NCBI GenBank assembly: GCA_030594925.1
Contig: JAUVEG010000001.1
Span: forward strand, 1 to 22,525
Length of the DNA stretch: 22,525 nt
From: Gammaproteobacteria bacterium
Lineage (GTDB): Bacteria; Pseudomonadota; Gammaproteobacteria; Chromatiales; Chromatiaceae
Direction: 5' to 3'
The notes under the pieces were generated by a model, which did not search any database, was not told the DNA's origin, and saw only the letters and a program-made list of their open reading frames with translations. Positions 14,696 to 22,327 of the stretch are shown here, in pieces. The position numbers and the translations under genes were made by a program. The first letter of the stretch is position 1. Every line of letters begins with the position of its first letter.

Positions 14696-15191
14696 TGTTA
14701 TTTCCTGAGTTGGATTTACGTAAATTGATGATCCTTATTTTCATGTTGTCACTCCCGGGTGTTTCACTCACATTAGAATCAGCAACACCCGTTGTATTGT
14801 CATCACCGTCGACTCGCATAGTGCCATCTCCCTCCGGTACTGGCTCGGAGGAATTGGAGGTAGCTTGATTATGTGAATCTGACAGTCGTGATCGTTCAAC
14901 CTCTTCAGTCTCCGCGAGCTGAGAAGTGTCAGGTGTTACCTTATCGTGTTGGACAACTTCTGCCGAAGAGGCCTGATGGACTTCGCTCTGCTGGTTGGGA
15001 TTGTCAGACTGTGTTTGTTGCTGCTGCGCGGATGGTTGCTGATCCGCATTTTCCTCCTGATCCACCCCTTGGTCACTAGCAGGCTGTTGCTGTACCGGTA
15101 ATATTTGTGGAGGAGTGGTTTGATGAGGAGGCTGACTTGACGCCAACTGTTCAAGAGCCTGGTCTGATTGAGTCTGTTGATACAGACGCAT
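14682..15191 (-). CDS. Gln/Ser-rich disordered protein
   Basis: A 169-residue protein of low complexity, with a Q/S/P-rich first half (for example QPSAQQQQTQSDNPNQQSE) and an acidic Ser/Asp-rich second half, ending in a short basic segment (MKIRIINLRKSN). It has no signal peptide, membrane helix or folded domain. It sits between a 44-residue ORF (6-bp gap) and the LprI-domain gene (14-bp overlap), and this tight spacing is the best support that it is expressed. It may be the tail or linker of a larger protein broken upstream. No function is assigned. Confidence 0.5.
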   Translation of the reverse strand: MRLYQQTQSDQALEQLASSQPPHQTTPPQILPVQQQPASDQGVDQEENADQQPSAQQQQTQSDNPNQQSEVHQASSAEVVQHDKVTPDTSQLAETEEVERSRLSDSHNQATSNSSEPVPEGDGTMRVDGDDNTTGVADSNVSETPGSDNMKIRIINLRKSNSGNNIDNK

Positions 15192-15197
15192 TGCTGC

Positions 15198-15332
15198 TTA
15201 GGATTTTGGATCAAATTCCCCATCAATCGTTTCGCTGTAAACCCCTGTATCTTCAGTGCCACCACCCCTGACTCTTTTCACCTTACCCCCGGACTTCAAG
15301 GCTGGGAGTTTCGTTACAGTTAGGTTTTCCAT
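15198..15332 (-). CDS. 44-residue ORF, possibly a 5'-truncated gene
   Basis: An ATG-started ORF beginning MENLTVTKLPALKSGGKVKR and ending DGEFDPKS. The same frame stays open about 25 further codons upstream of the ATG with no start (EGSAGQERQIPPDLYQLDSG), then meets a TGA. That suggests the 5' part of a longer gene has been lost. It ends 6 bp before the Q-rich gene. GGGAG is too close to the ATG for a good ribosome site. Family unknown. Confidence 0.4.
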   Translation of the reverse strand: MENLTVTKLPALKSGGKVKRVRGGGTEDTGVYSETIDGEFDPKS

Positions 15333-15461
15333 GCTCCCAATATCCCCAGAGTCAAGTTGGTACAGATCCGGGGGTATTTGCCTTTCTTGCCCTGCAGATC
15401 CCTCTACGTCTCAGATTGTGTCAGATATGCTGTAGGAGTGTAAGTATATGACAGGCAAAGA

Positions 15462-15492
15462 AAAAGGCCAGCCCTTTTGAGGCTGGCCTTTT
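15462..15492. terminator. Rho-independent terminator, probably originally of tmRNA
   Basis: AAAAGGCCAGCC (15462-15473), a 7-nt loop, then GGCTGGCCTTTT (15481-15492): a perfect 12-bp palindrome with A-tract and T-tract, so it can act on both strands. Reading on the minus strand, it lies just after the tmRNA-like 3' end at 15498-15512, the normal position of the ssrA terminator. Confidence 0.85.
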
Positions 15493-15497
15493 ATCGT

Positions 15498-15512
15498 TGG
15501 TGGAGACGGCGA
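15498..15512 (-). other. tmRNA-like 3'-end fragment, candidate attachment site
   Basis: The minus strand reads TCGCCGTCTCCACCA. The CCA end, the discriminator A and the U that would pair with G3 of an Ala-type acceptor stem all fit the 3' terminus of tmRNA or tRNA-Ala. The T-arm does not follow: sequence at 15513 and beyond has no GGTTCGAATCC equivalent. A short 3' copy next to the original terminator is what integration of an island into ssrA leaves at the distal end. No integrase or second copy is in the window. Confidence 0.55.
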
Positions 15513-15573
15513 CTACCGAAAAGTAGAATCAACATATTGAAAAATAAAGGAAATAAAAATCATTATTTGCACT

Positions 15574-15593
15574 GTTGCCCCTAAAGTTGCCCC
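15574..15593. repeat. Direct repeat GTTGCCCC x2, possible integrase arm sites
   Basis: GTTGCCCC at 15574-15581 and 15586-15593, separated by TAAA. It lies about 60-80 bp inside the proposed island end, where tyrosine integrases usually have short direct arm-type sites. The role is inferred from position only. Confidence 0.4.
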
Positions 15594-15669
15594 ATGTTTC
15601 TGCGTGTCACCCTGGCGAAGCCTTCTCAAAAAATGAAACAGATTATATTTGATATTTTTTATCATAGCC

Positions 15670-15719
15670 TTGACAATACCGAACCAATCATTGACAATAT
15701 AAGGCGATAACATTGACAA
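15670..15719. promoter_or_regulatory. Three phased TTGACAA repeats upstream of the wHTH/ATPase gene
   Basis: TTGACAA occurs at 15670-15676, 15691-15697 and 15713-15719, with starts 21 and 22 bp apart, two helical turns. The first is followed at 17 bp by GACAAT, so a promoter TTGACA-N17-GACAAT is possible, with the other copies as operator sites. The gene just downstream encodes a winged-helix protein that could bind here. Confidence 0.5.
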
Positions 15720-15729
15720 GAAGGTGGTT

Positions 15730-16764
15730 ATGGTAGGCGTTAGAAGTCGGGGCGAAGCAATCCGCCAATTCATTGTAGACAACGTGGCGGGGCATCCTTC
15801 CTCCATTGTAGCTCTTACCTCCAAAGAATTTGGAATTTCACGCCAAGCAGTGAATTCCCATATCAAGCGATTGACAGAGCAAAATTCTTTAGCTGCAGAG
15901 GGTAATACTCGAAATCGAGTCTACAAGTTACACCCGGAAATTGCCATCTCCAAACATTTACCGCTCGGTGAACTAGAAGAGGATTTTGTTTGGCGTGATT
16001 TTGTTAAGCCTAATCTTGGATCATTGCCTGACAATGTGATGGATATTTGGAGCTATGGTTTCACGGAAATGTTGAACAATGCGATTGACCATTCCCAAGG
16101 TAAATACGTACGTATAGCAGTAGAGAAAAATCCAGCTTTTTCCCAAGTGATAATTTCAGATGATGGAGAAGGGATATTTTGCCGAATTCAGAGGCTTTTG
16201 GGGTTGCATGATGAGCGGCACGCTGTATTGGAACTTGCAAAAGGCAAGTTGACGACAGACCCCGAAAATCACACAGGAGAAGGTATCTTTTTCTCATCAC
16301 GGATGTTCGACGAATACGCAATTCTGTCAGGAGGCGTTTACTTTTCTCATGAATTTTGTAAACCGGAGGATTGGATAATGGAGCAGGAAAACCTACAAAG
16401 TGGCACTACTGTTTTTATGCAGATAACGAATAACTCCGCTCGAACAATTAAATCTGTTTTTGACAAGTACGCATCAGGCGCGGAGTATGGTTTTGATAAG
16501 ACTATTGTACCGGTCTCTTTGGCGCGCTACGGTAATGAGATGTTAGTTTCACGTTCGCAGGCTAAAAGGTTGCTGGCGAGAGTGGATAAATTTAGAATTG
16601 TAATTTTTGATTTTTCTGATATTGATCAGATAGGTCAAGCTTTTGCTGATGAAGTATTCCGTGTGTTTAAAAACCAACATCCAGAAATGCAGTTATATTT
16701 TTCCCAAGCCAACGCGGACGTTGAGGACATGATCATTCGCGCACTTCGTTCTGATGAAATATAA
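15730..16764 (+). CDS. Winged-helix / GHKL ATPase / STAS-like (DUF4325) protein
   Basis: A 344-residue protein with three parts. Residues about 5-70 are a winged helix (LTSKEFGISRQAVNSHIKRL). Residues about 95-240 are a GHKL ATPase with N box EMLNNAIDHSQG (113-124), G1 box DDGEGIF (144-150) and G2 box HTGEGIFFSSRMF (181-193). Residues about 255-340 are a STAS-like DUF4325 domain (IVIFDFSDIDQIGQAFADEVFRVF). There is no dimerisation/phosphoacceptor domain, so it is not a classic histidine kinase. The domain pair resembles an anti-sigma kinase and its anti-anti-sigma partner on one chain, joined to DNA binding. A GTG at 15724 is possible, but AAGG 5 nt before the ATG at 15730 favours the latter. 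Targets are unknown. Confidence 0.8.
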   Translation: MVGVRSRGEAIRQFIVDNVAGHPSSIVALTSKEFGISRQAVNSHIKRLTEQNSLAAEGNTRNRVYKLHPEIAISKHLPLGELEEDFVWRDFVKPNLGSLPDNVMDIWSYGFTEMLNNAIDHSQGKYVRIAVEKNPAFSQVIISDDGEGIFCRIQRLLGLHDERHAVLELAKGKLTTDPENHTGEGIFFSSRMFDEYAILSGGVYFSHEFCKPEDWIMEQENLQSGTTVFMQITNNSARTIKSVFDKYASGAEYGFDKTIVPVSLARYGNEMLVSRSQAKRLLARVDKFRIVIFDFSDIDQIGQAFADEVFRVFKNQHPEMQLYFSQANADVEDMIIRALRSDEI

Positions 16765-16850
16765 CGACCAAAATCAGCACCCTGTTGGCTGTTATGTGTC
16801 AGTGGATTGTTTTCGCTACAAACATCGAGGTTCTATTGATTATGTAGCGG

Positions 16851-17150
16851 CTATGCATTACCCATATGCAAGTTTTTAAATACAGTTGCTGGATCAGCTT
16901 GAACTAATCTTAAAAGAATTCTGGCTGGCCCTGTTGGGTGTCGATGACCCTGCTCCCAGTTTTGGAGCGTGCGTATACTTACCCCAATTAATGCTGCAAA
17001 CCTTGATTGAGAGAAACCTGTGTTTTCACGGATGGCTTTAACATCCGGTTCTGGAAATTCAGTAACACGTGAGGCTTTGACCTCTTCGCGCCGAATTTTC
17101 CCTGCTTCTTCAATGCTGGCCATTAATTCATTGAAATGTTCATTTCTCAT
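16851..17150 (-). CDS. Xre-family antitoxin (HigA/NadS-like)
   Basis: A 99-residue protein with a central helix-turn-helix (about 45-75, FSQSRFAALIGVSIRTLQNW followed by EQGHRHPTGPA), typical of NadS/HigA antitoxins that neutralise RelE-fold toxins and repress their own operon. The start codon shares one base with the toxin stop (TAATG), giving translational coupling. Toxin-first gene order is the HigBA/RelE-NadS arrangement. It presumably binds the palindrome at 17478-17494. Confidence 0.88.
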   Translation of the reverse strand: MRNEHFNELMASIEEAGKIRREEVKASRVTEFPEPDVKAIRENTGFSQSRFAALIGVSIRTLQNWEQGHRHPTGPARILLRLVQADPATVFKNLHMGNA

Positions 17151-17467
17151 TATTTGAACTCCGAGGTTACGGCTTTTTTCAGCGTTGATAATTGATCTTT
17201 GGTTAAATTATCACTTTCATTCTTTGCATAGGCGTAGAGCATGAAAATTTGGTCATAATGTGTTGCCCAGTAATAAATTACCCGAATGCCGCCTCTCTTT
17301 CCTCTACCGCCGCTTTTCCAGCGAACTTTTCGAATGCCACCACTTCCCTGGATGAGATTCCCAGTATGAGGCATTTCCACTAACGCGCTTTGGAGAGACC
17401 TGTATTCGTCATCATTTAGCAGGGCAGTGATTATTTTTGTGAAAATGGATGTTTCGATGATGACCAT
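17150..17467 (-). CDS. RelE/HigB-like toxin
   Basis: A 105-residue protein with the RelE-fold pattern of the NadS-partner family: IETSIFTKIITALLNDDEYR, LVEMPHTGNLIQGSGGIRKV, RWKSGGRGKRGGIRVIYYW and FMLYAYAKNESDNLTKDQ. Members are usually ribosome-dependent mRNA endonucleases. The basic GRGKRGGIRVIYY strand carries the residues expected for RNA binding. It is the first gene of the pair. The predicted -10 box lies only 7 bp before the ATG, so the message may be leaderless. Confidence 0.88.
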   Translation of the reverse strand: MVIIETSIFTKIITALLNDDEYRSLQSALVEMPHTGNLIQGSGGIRKVRWKSGGRGKRGGIRVIYYWATHYDQIFMLYAYAKNESDNLTKDQLSTLKKAVTSEFK

Positions 17468-17477
17468 ACCGCATATT

Positions 17478-17519
17478 ATACGTCAATGACGTATTTTCGC
17501 AAGATGGGGTTTTTCCTGT
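17478..17519 (-). promoter_or_regulatory. Promoter and operator of the RelE/Xre pair
   Basis: On the minus strand, TTGCGA (-35), a 16-bp spacer and TATAAT (-10, ending about 7 bp before the toxin ATG). The palindrome ATACGTCAATGACGTAT (17478-17494, 8-bp arms around one A) covers the spacer and part of the -10 box, a natural site for autorepression by the Xre antitoxin. Confidence 0.6.
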
Positions 17520-17599
17520 AATAGAGCGGGACATAGCATGTAGCTTAAGCCAAAACCCTTTTTGATTGATTAATTCAGGTTGCGCGTGAGTGCTGTCTC

Positions 17600-17630
17600 G
17601 TAGTCCACGCACTGTAGTCCATGCTATACT
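17600..17630 (+). promoter_or_regulatory. Candidate promoter/operator of the UPF0175-DUF3368 pair
   Basis: A -10-like TATACT at 17625-17630 is preceded by two direct repeats, GTAGTCCACGC (17600-17610) and GTAGTCCATGC (17614-17624). No good -35 box is visible, which fits a repeat-bound, regulated promoter. It lies 30 bp before the antitoxin start. Confidence 0.4.
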
Positions 17631-17660
17631 ATTGCTGTTATGAGCTCGTGGAGGTGGATT

Positions 17661-17999
17661 GTGTTTGCTACAAATGTAAGAAATCTCAAGAAGAATCCCT
17701 CTCTTGCACTTCGTCAGGCGGAGGAATCTCCCGTATTGGTTCTGAAAGGTGATGAGCCCAATGCCATTATCGTCCACCTGGATAAAACGGTGATCGATGC
17801 TGAACAGTCGATAAAGCCGTCATTGGCAGCGAGCCTGTTCAAGGATGGAACACTCTCACTCGGGGGCGCTACCCGCCTGAGCACTCTTTCGATGCAGGCA
17901 TTTCTTCAGTTTCTGGCTGAGTTGGGGATTGATGTTGTCCGTCCTGATGAGACAACGGGTCATGAGGCCAAAGATCTGAGTCGATGGCTCGCATCGTAA
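17661..17999 (+). CDS. Antitoxin, Phd-like N-terminus with UPF0175 domain
   Basis: A 112-residue protein. The N-terminus (FATNVRNLKKNPSLALRQAE then SPVLVLKGDEPNAIIVHLD) resembles Phd/YefM-type DNA-binding segments. The C-terminal part (about 55-110, SLAASLFKDGTLSLGGATRL then STLSMQAFLQFLAELGIDVV) is UPF0175, an antitoxin domain usually paired with DUF3368 PIN toxins. An ATG at 17640 would add seven residues, but GGAGG lies about 6 nt before the GTG at 17661, and the family normally begins just there, so GTG is chosen. It overlaps the toxin gene by 16 bp. Confidence 0.82.
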   Translation: MFATNVRNLKKNPSLALRQAEESPVLVLKGDEPNAIIVHLDKTVIDAEQSIKPSLAASLFKDGTLSLGGATRLSTLSMQAFLQFLAELGIDVVRPDETTGHEAKDLSRWLAS

Positions 18000-18460
18000 T
18001 TGCCGATGCGGGGCCGCTCATCGCCTTTGCCAGTATCGATGCACTTTCTGTTTTGCGGGGACTTTTTTCCGGCATCTATGTGACTGAATCGGTCAAGGAG
18101 TGTCAGGGCAAACCCGGCATCGATGCGCGACGCATTGAGGCAGCCGTTGACGAAGGTTGGTTGGTGATTTCCCATCAAGTTGCAGGCGCTGCGCCTCTAT
18201 CTCCCGCTCTGGGCGTCGGCGAAAGCGACTCGATACGTCTCGCCCTCGAGACCCGTGAAGAGTCGCTATTGATCGTCGATGATCGACTGGCCCGCCGATA
18301 TGCTTTGAAACAGGGCCTCAATATCGTCGGCACGGTTCGGTTGCTCGATTTAGCAGAACAGCGGTATCTGATCGATAGCGCAGAACAGTGTATTCGCGAG
18401 ATGGCGATTGTTGGCTACCGTATTTCGGTAGAGATCCTGAATCTGATCAGGTCAGAGTAG
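17984..18460 (+). CDS. DUF3368 PIN-domain toxin
   Basis: A 158-residue PIN-fold protein, expected to be a Mg2+-dependent RNase. The first acidic residue is in IVIADAGPLIAFA (Asp8), others are in LGVGESDSIRLALE and LLIVDDRLARRYA, giving the expected set of acidic residues. It follows the UPF0175 antitoxin with a 16-bp overlap, the standard order for this pair. It converges on the broken helicase gene, whose end is 57 bp away. Confidence 0.85.
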   Translation: MARIVIADAGPLIAFASIDALSVLRGLFSGIYVTESVKECQGKPGIDARRIEAAVDEGWLVISHQVAGAAPLSPALGVGESDSIRLALETREESLLIVDDRLARRYALKQGLNIVGTVRLLDLAEQRYLIDSAEQCIREMAIVGYRISVEILNLIRSE

Positions 18461-18517
18461 GATGCCTGCTGTATGATGCCAAGCCTCTTTTTCGTTATCA
18501 TCAGGGATGATGATGAA

Positions 18518-21047
18518 CTATGAGAATAGATCATCGACATCCCTCTCCTGATATCCCAGAGAGCGATAGCCGGCACGGCGTTTCTTGAACATTTTACTCA
18601 GCATGGGAACACTGCTGTCGAAGTAGTCGACAATACGCACTTCGTGCTTGCCGGGGTGGCGTCGGTGAAGTCGTCCGCTATATTGCACGAGGATTCCTCT
18701 CCATGAGACCGGCAGTGCCAGGAACAGGGTGTCCAGCCGGGCATCGTCGAACCCTTCGCCGATATATTTTCCGATTGCCAGAAGTAACCGTTCTTCATCT
18801 GCAGGGATAGATGCGAGTTGCTCTTCGACTTTGCGCTGCTCTTTTGCCGATCGACCACCGTGCAGTATGATGATGTGGCGAACAAAGCCTTTCAAGCGAT
18901 GATGAAGTCGTTCAAGGTGCTCCTTGCGTTCGGTCAATACAATCGGTGATCGACCCTCCTCCATGGCGTGCAGTACATCATCGATAATCATCTCGTTTCG
19001 TGCTTCATTGACAATGAGTTGGGCATACAATTTTTGTATCGTCGTGTTGGACTCAGTCAGATCAGTAGTAAAGGTGGTCTCGCGCACGACAAGTCGATAC
19101 TCGAATTCCTGTTTCGCCAGCTGACTGCGCGGATCGACTCGGAACCGTATGGGACCAAGCTGCATGCTGGTAATGGGGTGGCGCCCGTCGCGACGCTGTG
19201 GTGTGGCGGTCAGGCCAATGACATACTTTGCTTTGACTTCTGAGATGACACGCTCAAATGAGGCGGATGGCAGGTGATGACGTTGATGCGCACCATCCAT
19301 GGTGCGCACCCTTCGGGCGCTCTGAAGCGCGCCCAATTTCGCTCCCGGCGAAATTGTCATCGATGATCACCTGTCCATAGTCTGCGACGATATTGTCTAC
19401 GCTCTTCTTGCGGTACAGGCTCTGGATCATGGCGACGTCGACTTCTCCTGTCAGTTTGCGTTTTGCTCCTCCTCCGACGTGACCAATCGATTTCGCATCA
19501 CGGTCGAGAAAGATGCCGATCTGAGCCTGCCACTGTTTCAGCAGCGGCTTTGTGTGCACGATGACCAGGGTGCTGCACTTGCGTTCAGCAATCAGGTAAG
19601 TGCCAAGCACGGTTTTTCCAAAACCCGGCGGAGCCACGATAATGCCATTGTCGTGTTCGAGTAGGGTTTTTGTGGCTTGCTTCTGTGCGTTGCTCAGTTT
19701 ACCGGAGAAGTTGACTTCGATGGCGTCCCCCGGATTTCTCAAATCCTCGATTTCAAGTGTGCTGTGATGTTCGCTGAGCAGATCCTCTACATCGCCAACG
19801 CACCCTCGCGGCATGCTAATGTATTTCTCTTCATCCTTAGCGCAGGAGATGATGCGAGCTTCCTGGTGCGTTGAAAGCCGGAGGCTTTGCTTCCTATAAA
19901 ATTCAGGATTCTGAAATGCAGCCAGCCATTTGATCTGGCTGATCAAAGATGACGGCAGGCCTTTTTTTTCGATGAATAGACGCTGGGATAAAACCCCGTG
20001 AACCTGTTGCGGAACCGGTTCGGTAATTGGTGCATTTGTTGGTTCTCGTGATGGCGGTCTCAGCCACGGGCTGGCATCGTATGCATCACCCCCGGTCTCG
20101 GCGATTTGAAGTCCGGTTATTTGCCCACTTGCTAATGCTTCCCCTGCGATGCGTTCTACATCAGCTGTCGGGATATGGGGGAGGGTGCTGAGAAAATTCC
20201 ACTGATCTTTGTATGGCTCCAACTCGTCATTCAGGAACAGGGTGTTGCCTTTCTGTCGCAGCTTGAGTTGAAGCGGCAGCGCGATGAGATTGCCGAAACC
20301 GCCCTTGGGCATGGTGTCCTGGTTCGGGAACAGCCTGTCATAAGATGACATCCTCAGCTGGTGTCGTCTCGCCATAGTCTCCGTCAACAGATAGCTGCCC
20401 ATTCTCCTTGCTGTTGCGGCTGAAACCGGGGTATCGAAGAAGAACCAGACGTGTGCGCCGTTGCCTGAACGGGAACGCTCCAGGGCATAGGGGATATCGA
20501 CGCGCCTGCATGTCTCTGTAAAGGCCCGAACGTCGGCTTGCCAATCCTTCTTGTCAAAATCGGCAGCGAGAAACCAGCATGTCTCATCTTTCAGCATGGG
20601 GTAGACGCCGATGGTATGCTCACCCAGCAGGTGCTTTTCAATCACATCGGCTGTGACTGGCAGGAACTGCCGGTTGGGACACTCGCCGCATTTTACCGGC
20701 CCCTTATTGCATAACTCTGGCTTCCATTCATTTGCACAGACGGGTGAGTAGCCTATAGAGTCAGAGGTTTTTCCCTCCCACAACAGGGGGTAGACATCGT
20801 CCCGCCCGCGAAAAAGACGCATAAAAAGGGAGATCCTCTCCTCGCGAGTCAATTTGTTTGGTGTGGGAACAGGCGTGGTGGGAGTTGTGATGGTCTGGTT
20901 GCCATTCTCGCTATTGTGTTCAGCGAGGCGTTCTCTTAGAGACTGAAGCTTCGTCTCAGCTTGTTTCTGTTGTTTGCTGAGGTGAGTAAGCTCCTGCTCT
21001 ACTTCGTCGATTTCCTGAAGGATATTTTCGTGCTTAGTGGGTTCCAT
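18518..21047 (-). pseudogene. TOTE-type primase-helicase, broken at Walker B
   Basis: One ancestral gene now reads in two frames. The first part (21047 to 19254, 597 codons) has a coiled coil (about 8-45), four Cys of a likely zinc site (104, 113, 120, 123), an archaeo-eukaryotic primase domain with ADFD (162-165), SRSGNGAHVW and GNLIALPLQ, and a superfamily 2 helicase with Walker A APPGFGKT (472-479). The frame runs off after VIIDD (560-564). The helicase resumes in another frame at HHLPSASFERV and keeps GLTATPQRRDG and YSGRLHRRHPG, ending DVDDLFS. The break is a 76-nt insertion at 19281-19356. Helicase activity is probably lost; a free primase fragment could still be made. Related proteins are found in TOTE-type conflict systems. 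Confidence 0.8.
19281..19356. mobile_element. 76-nt three-hairpin insertion in the helicase gene
   Basis: Three adjacent hairpins: TGCGCACCAT-CC-ATGGTGCGCA (19287-19308, perfect 10 bp), GGGCGC-N8-GCGCCC (19315-19334), and CAATTTCGC-TCCCG-GCGAAATTG (19334-19356, perfect 9 bp). It replaces the two or three bases expected between the Walker B Asp codons and the following His-His, and shifts the frame. It has no coding capacity of its own. It resembles REP/BIME-like or very small MITE elements; no clear target duplication is visible. Confidence 0.7.
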
Positions 21048-21090
21048 ATGTTAGAACCTGCTCAAGTAATTTGTAGATGACCCCTGTATG

Positions 21091-21504
21091 TTAGATGTCT
21101 AATATTTCGACAAACCGTCGTGCTGTGATAATGGGTACACCACTGAATGTACGCAATGCCAATAAATCCCGCTTGTCACCGGTAACGAGATAGTGCGCCT
21201 GACTTACCTGCGCCATGGACAGTATTGGATTGTCATCAGGATCCGGCGACACATCTACAGTTGGTAGTGCTTCAAGGATTGTCGCCTGGTGGCGTAGGCC
21301 GTTTATCATGTTGCCAGCTTCAGCAGGTGTGAAGTATTGGTGTAGCTTCGGGTAGTGAGATACGCGACGAAATTCATCGAATTGCCACTCCGATGTAATC
21401 AATTCAAAACACTTCTTGCGCCAAGCCTGGTAGATCAGTGCTGGCGGTGTTGCCGTGGTAATGAGCGCTGCAATCAGTATGCCGGTGTCAAGCACAACGC
21501 GCAT
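21091..21504 (-). CDS. PIN-family toxin
   Basis: A 137-residue protein of the putative toxin-antitoxin PIN family: VVLDTGILIAALIT (Asp6), a central FDEFRRV motif, DVSPDPDDNPILSMA and HYLVTGDKRDLLAL, giving the acidic residues of a PIN RNase site. It follows the RHH antitoxin gene with a 5-bp gap, so the two form an operon. It lies 43 bp upstream of the broken primase-helicase on the same strand, so read-through into that gene is possible. Confidence 0.85.
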   Translation of the reverse strand: MRVVLDTGILIAALITTATPPALIYQAWRKKCFELITSEWQFDEFRRVSHYPKLHQYFTPAEAGNMINGLRHQATILEALPTVDVSPDPDDNPILSMAQVSQAHYLVTGDKRDLLALRTFSGVPIITARRFVEILDI

Positions 21505-21509
21505 CGGCG

Positions 21510-21740
21510 TTACTTACCGGGTTGGAGCGCATCTGCAATTGCTCCCATGATCTCTTTCTGATCATATGATTCGTTGCGTTTTTTGACAGTATTGACAGTG
21601 AGTTCGAACAAACGCGCCTGCACTGCTTCCTCAACAAAGTGAGAAATATCACCATCACTGGTTGCTCTCTGAGCTAGAAAAGTGCGCAAAGCCAAATCGG
21701 TTTCTTCAGGCACAACAATCGACCAGCAAACGCTACTCAT
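21510..21740 (-). CDS. Ribbon-helix-helix antitoxin
   Basis: A 76-residue protein with an N-terminal ribbon-helix-helix pattern (WSIVVPEETDLALRTFLAQ, then ISHFVEEAVQARLFEL) and a flexible polar C-terminus (KKRNESYDQKEIMGAIAD) that would contact the toxin. It is the first gene of the pair with the PIN toxin. A promoter with TTGACT and TATCAT boxes lies upstream; RHH antitoxins normally repress their own promoter. Confidence 0.8.
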   Translation of the reverse strand: MSSVCWSIVVPEETDLALRTFLAQRATSDGDISHFVEEAVQARLFELTVNTVKKRNESYDQKEIMGAIADALQPGK

Positions 21741-21787
21741 TGGATCTCTCTATTTTCTAAACTTAACAGGAGTGTATGTAATTGTAG

Positions 21788-21815
21788 ATGATAGCGTACA
21801 TATTGATACAGTCAA
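21788..21815 (-). promoter_or_regulatory. Promoter of the RHH/PIN pair
   Basis: Minus strand: TTGACT (21815-21810), a 16-bp spacer, TATCAT (21793-21788). It lies about 48 bp before the antitoxin ATG. Confidence 0.55.
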
Positions 21816-22327
21816 CAAAACATTTTCTCCCCCTGTTTCTGCTTGCTATAGTCCAAGCGTAACAACGATTTTAAAACAGCTCGCCAGTCTGTATAAACCC
21901 TGGTAAACCTTCTCTGGCGTGGGATCACATCTTCCCCTGATGACACCAAACACCGGAAACGGCAGATTCCCTGCACGACCACTTCAGCAACGGTTAGCCG
22001 TTGACATAGTGTTCCCTCTTCTTTTCGATGAAATGATGAGAGAAATGCAAAGCACTACAATCGAGGCCTTACCACGTTACGGTAGAATAGAGAGGCGAAT
22101 CGGCTTCATTGTCGCTGAGTCGAAAGACTTGGAATGTCATTAAGCGGGCAAAACCCAAGTATAATAAGCAAGGTGAAAAAGCCCGATAAGACACTTCGCC
22201 AAGCGGGAATCCCATTACGCTGCATAGCGTCCTGGCGAGAGAACATCATCTGTGCCATGGTTCGTCAATTTGAGACTTGGTCTTGCTGGCTATGGGGTTT
22301 ATTTTCATAAGCAATCTGGAGAACAAA
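21816..22327. other. Gap with no supported gene
   Basis: The only sizeable ORF is 21919-22143 on the plus strand (74 codons, product begins MGSHLPLMTPNTGNGRFPAR). It has no clear ribosome site, motif or membrane segment, so it is not called. Reading from 22150 to 22300 shows no conserved frame or strong repeat. This may be decayed island DNA. Confidence 0.4.

Noticed and set aside
15498..15550. Complete tmRNA or tRNA gene
   Set aside because: Only the 3' terminal 15 nt fit; no T-arm, anticodon arm or 5' acceptor strand is seen.
19254..19360. Programmed frameshift joining the two helicase halves
   Set aside because: No slippery site is visible, and the intervening 76 nt of palindromes would still replace the Walker B residues.
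21919..22143. Plus-strand 74-codon ORF
   Set aside because: No ribosome site, recognisable motif or neighbour supports it; its length is within chance for this sequence.
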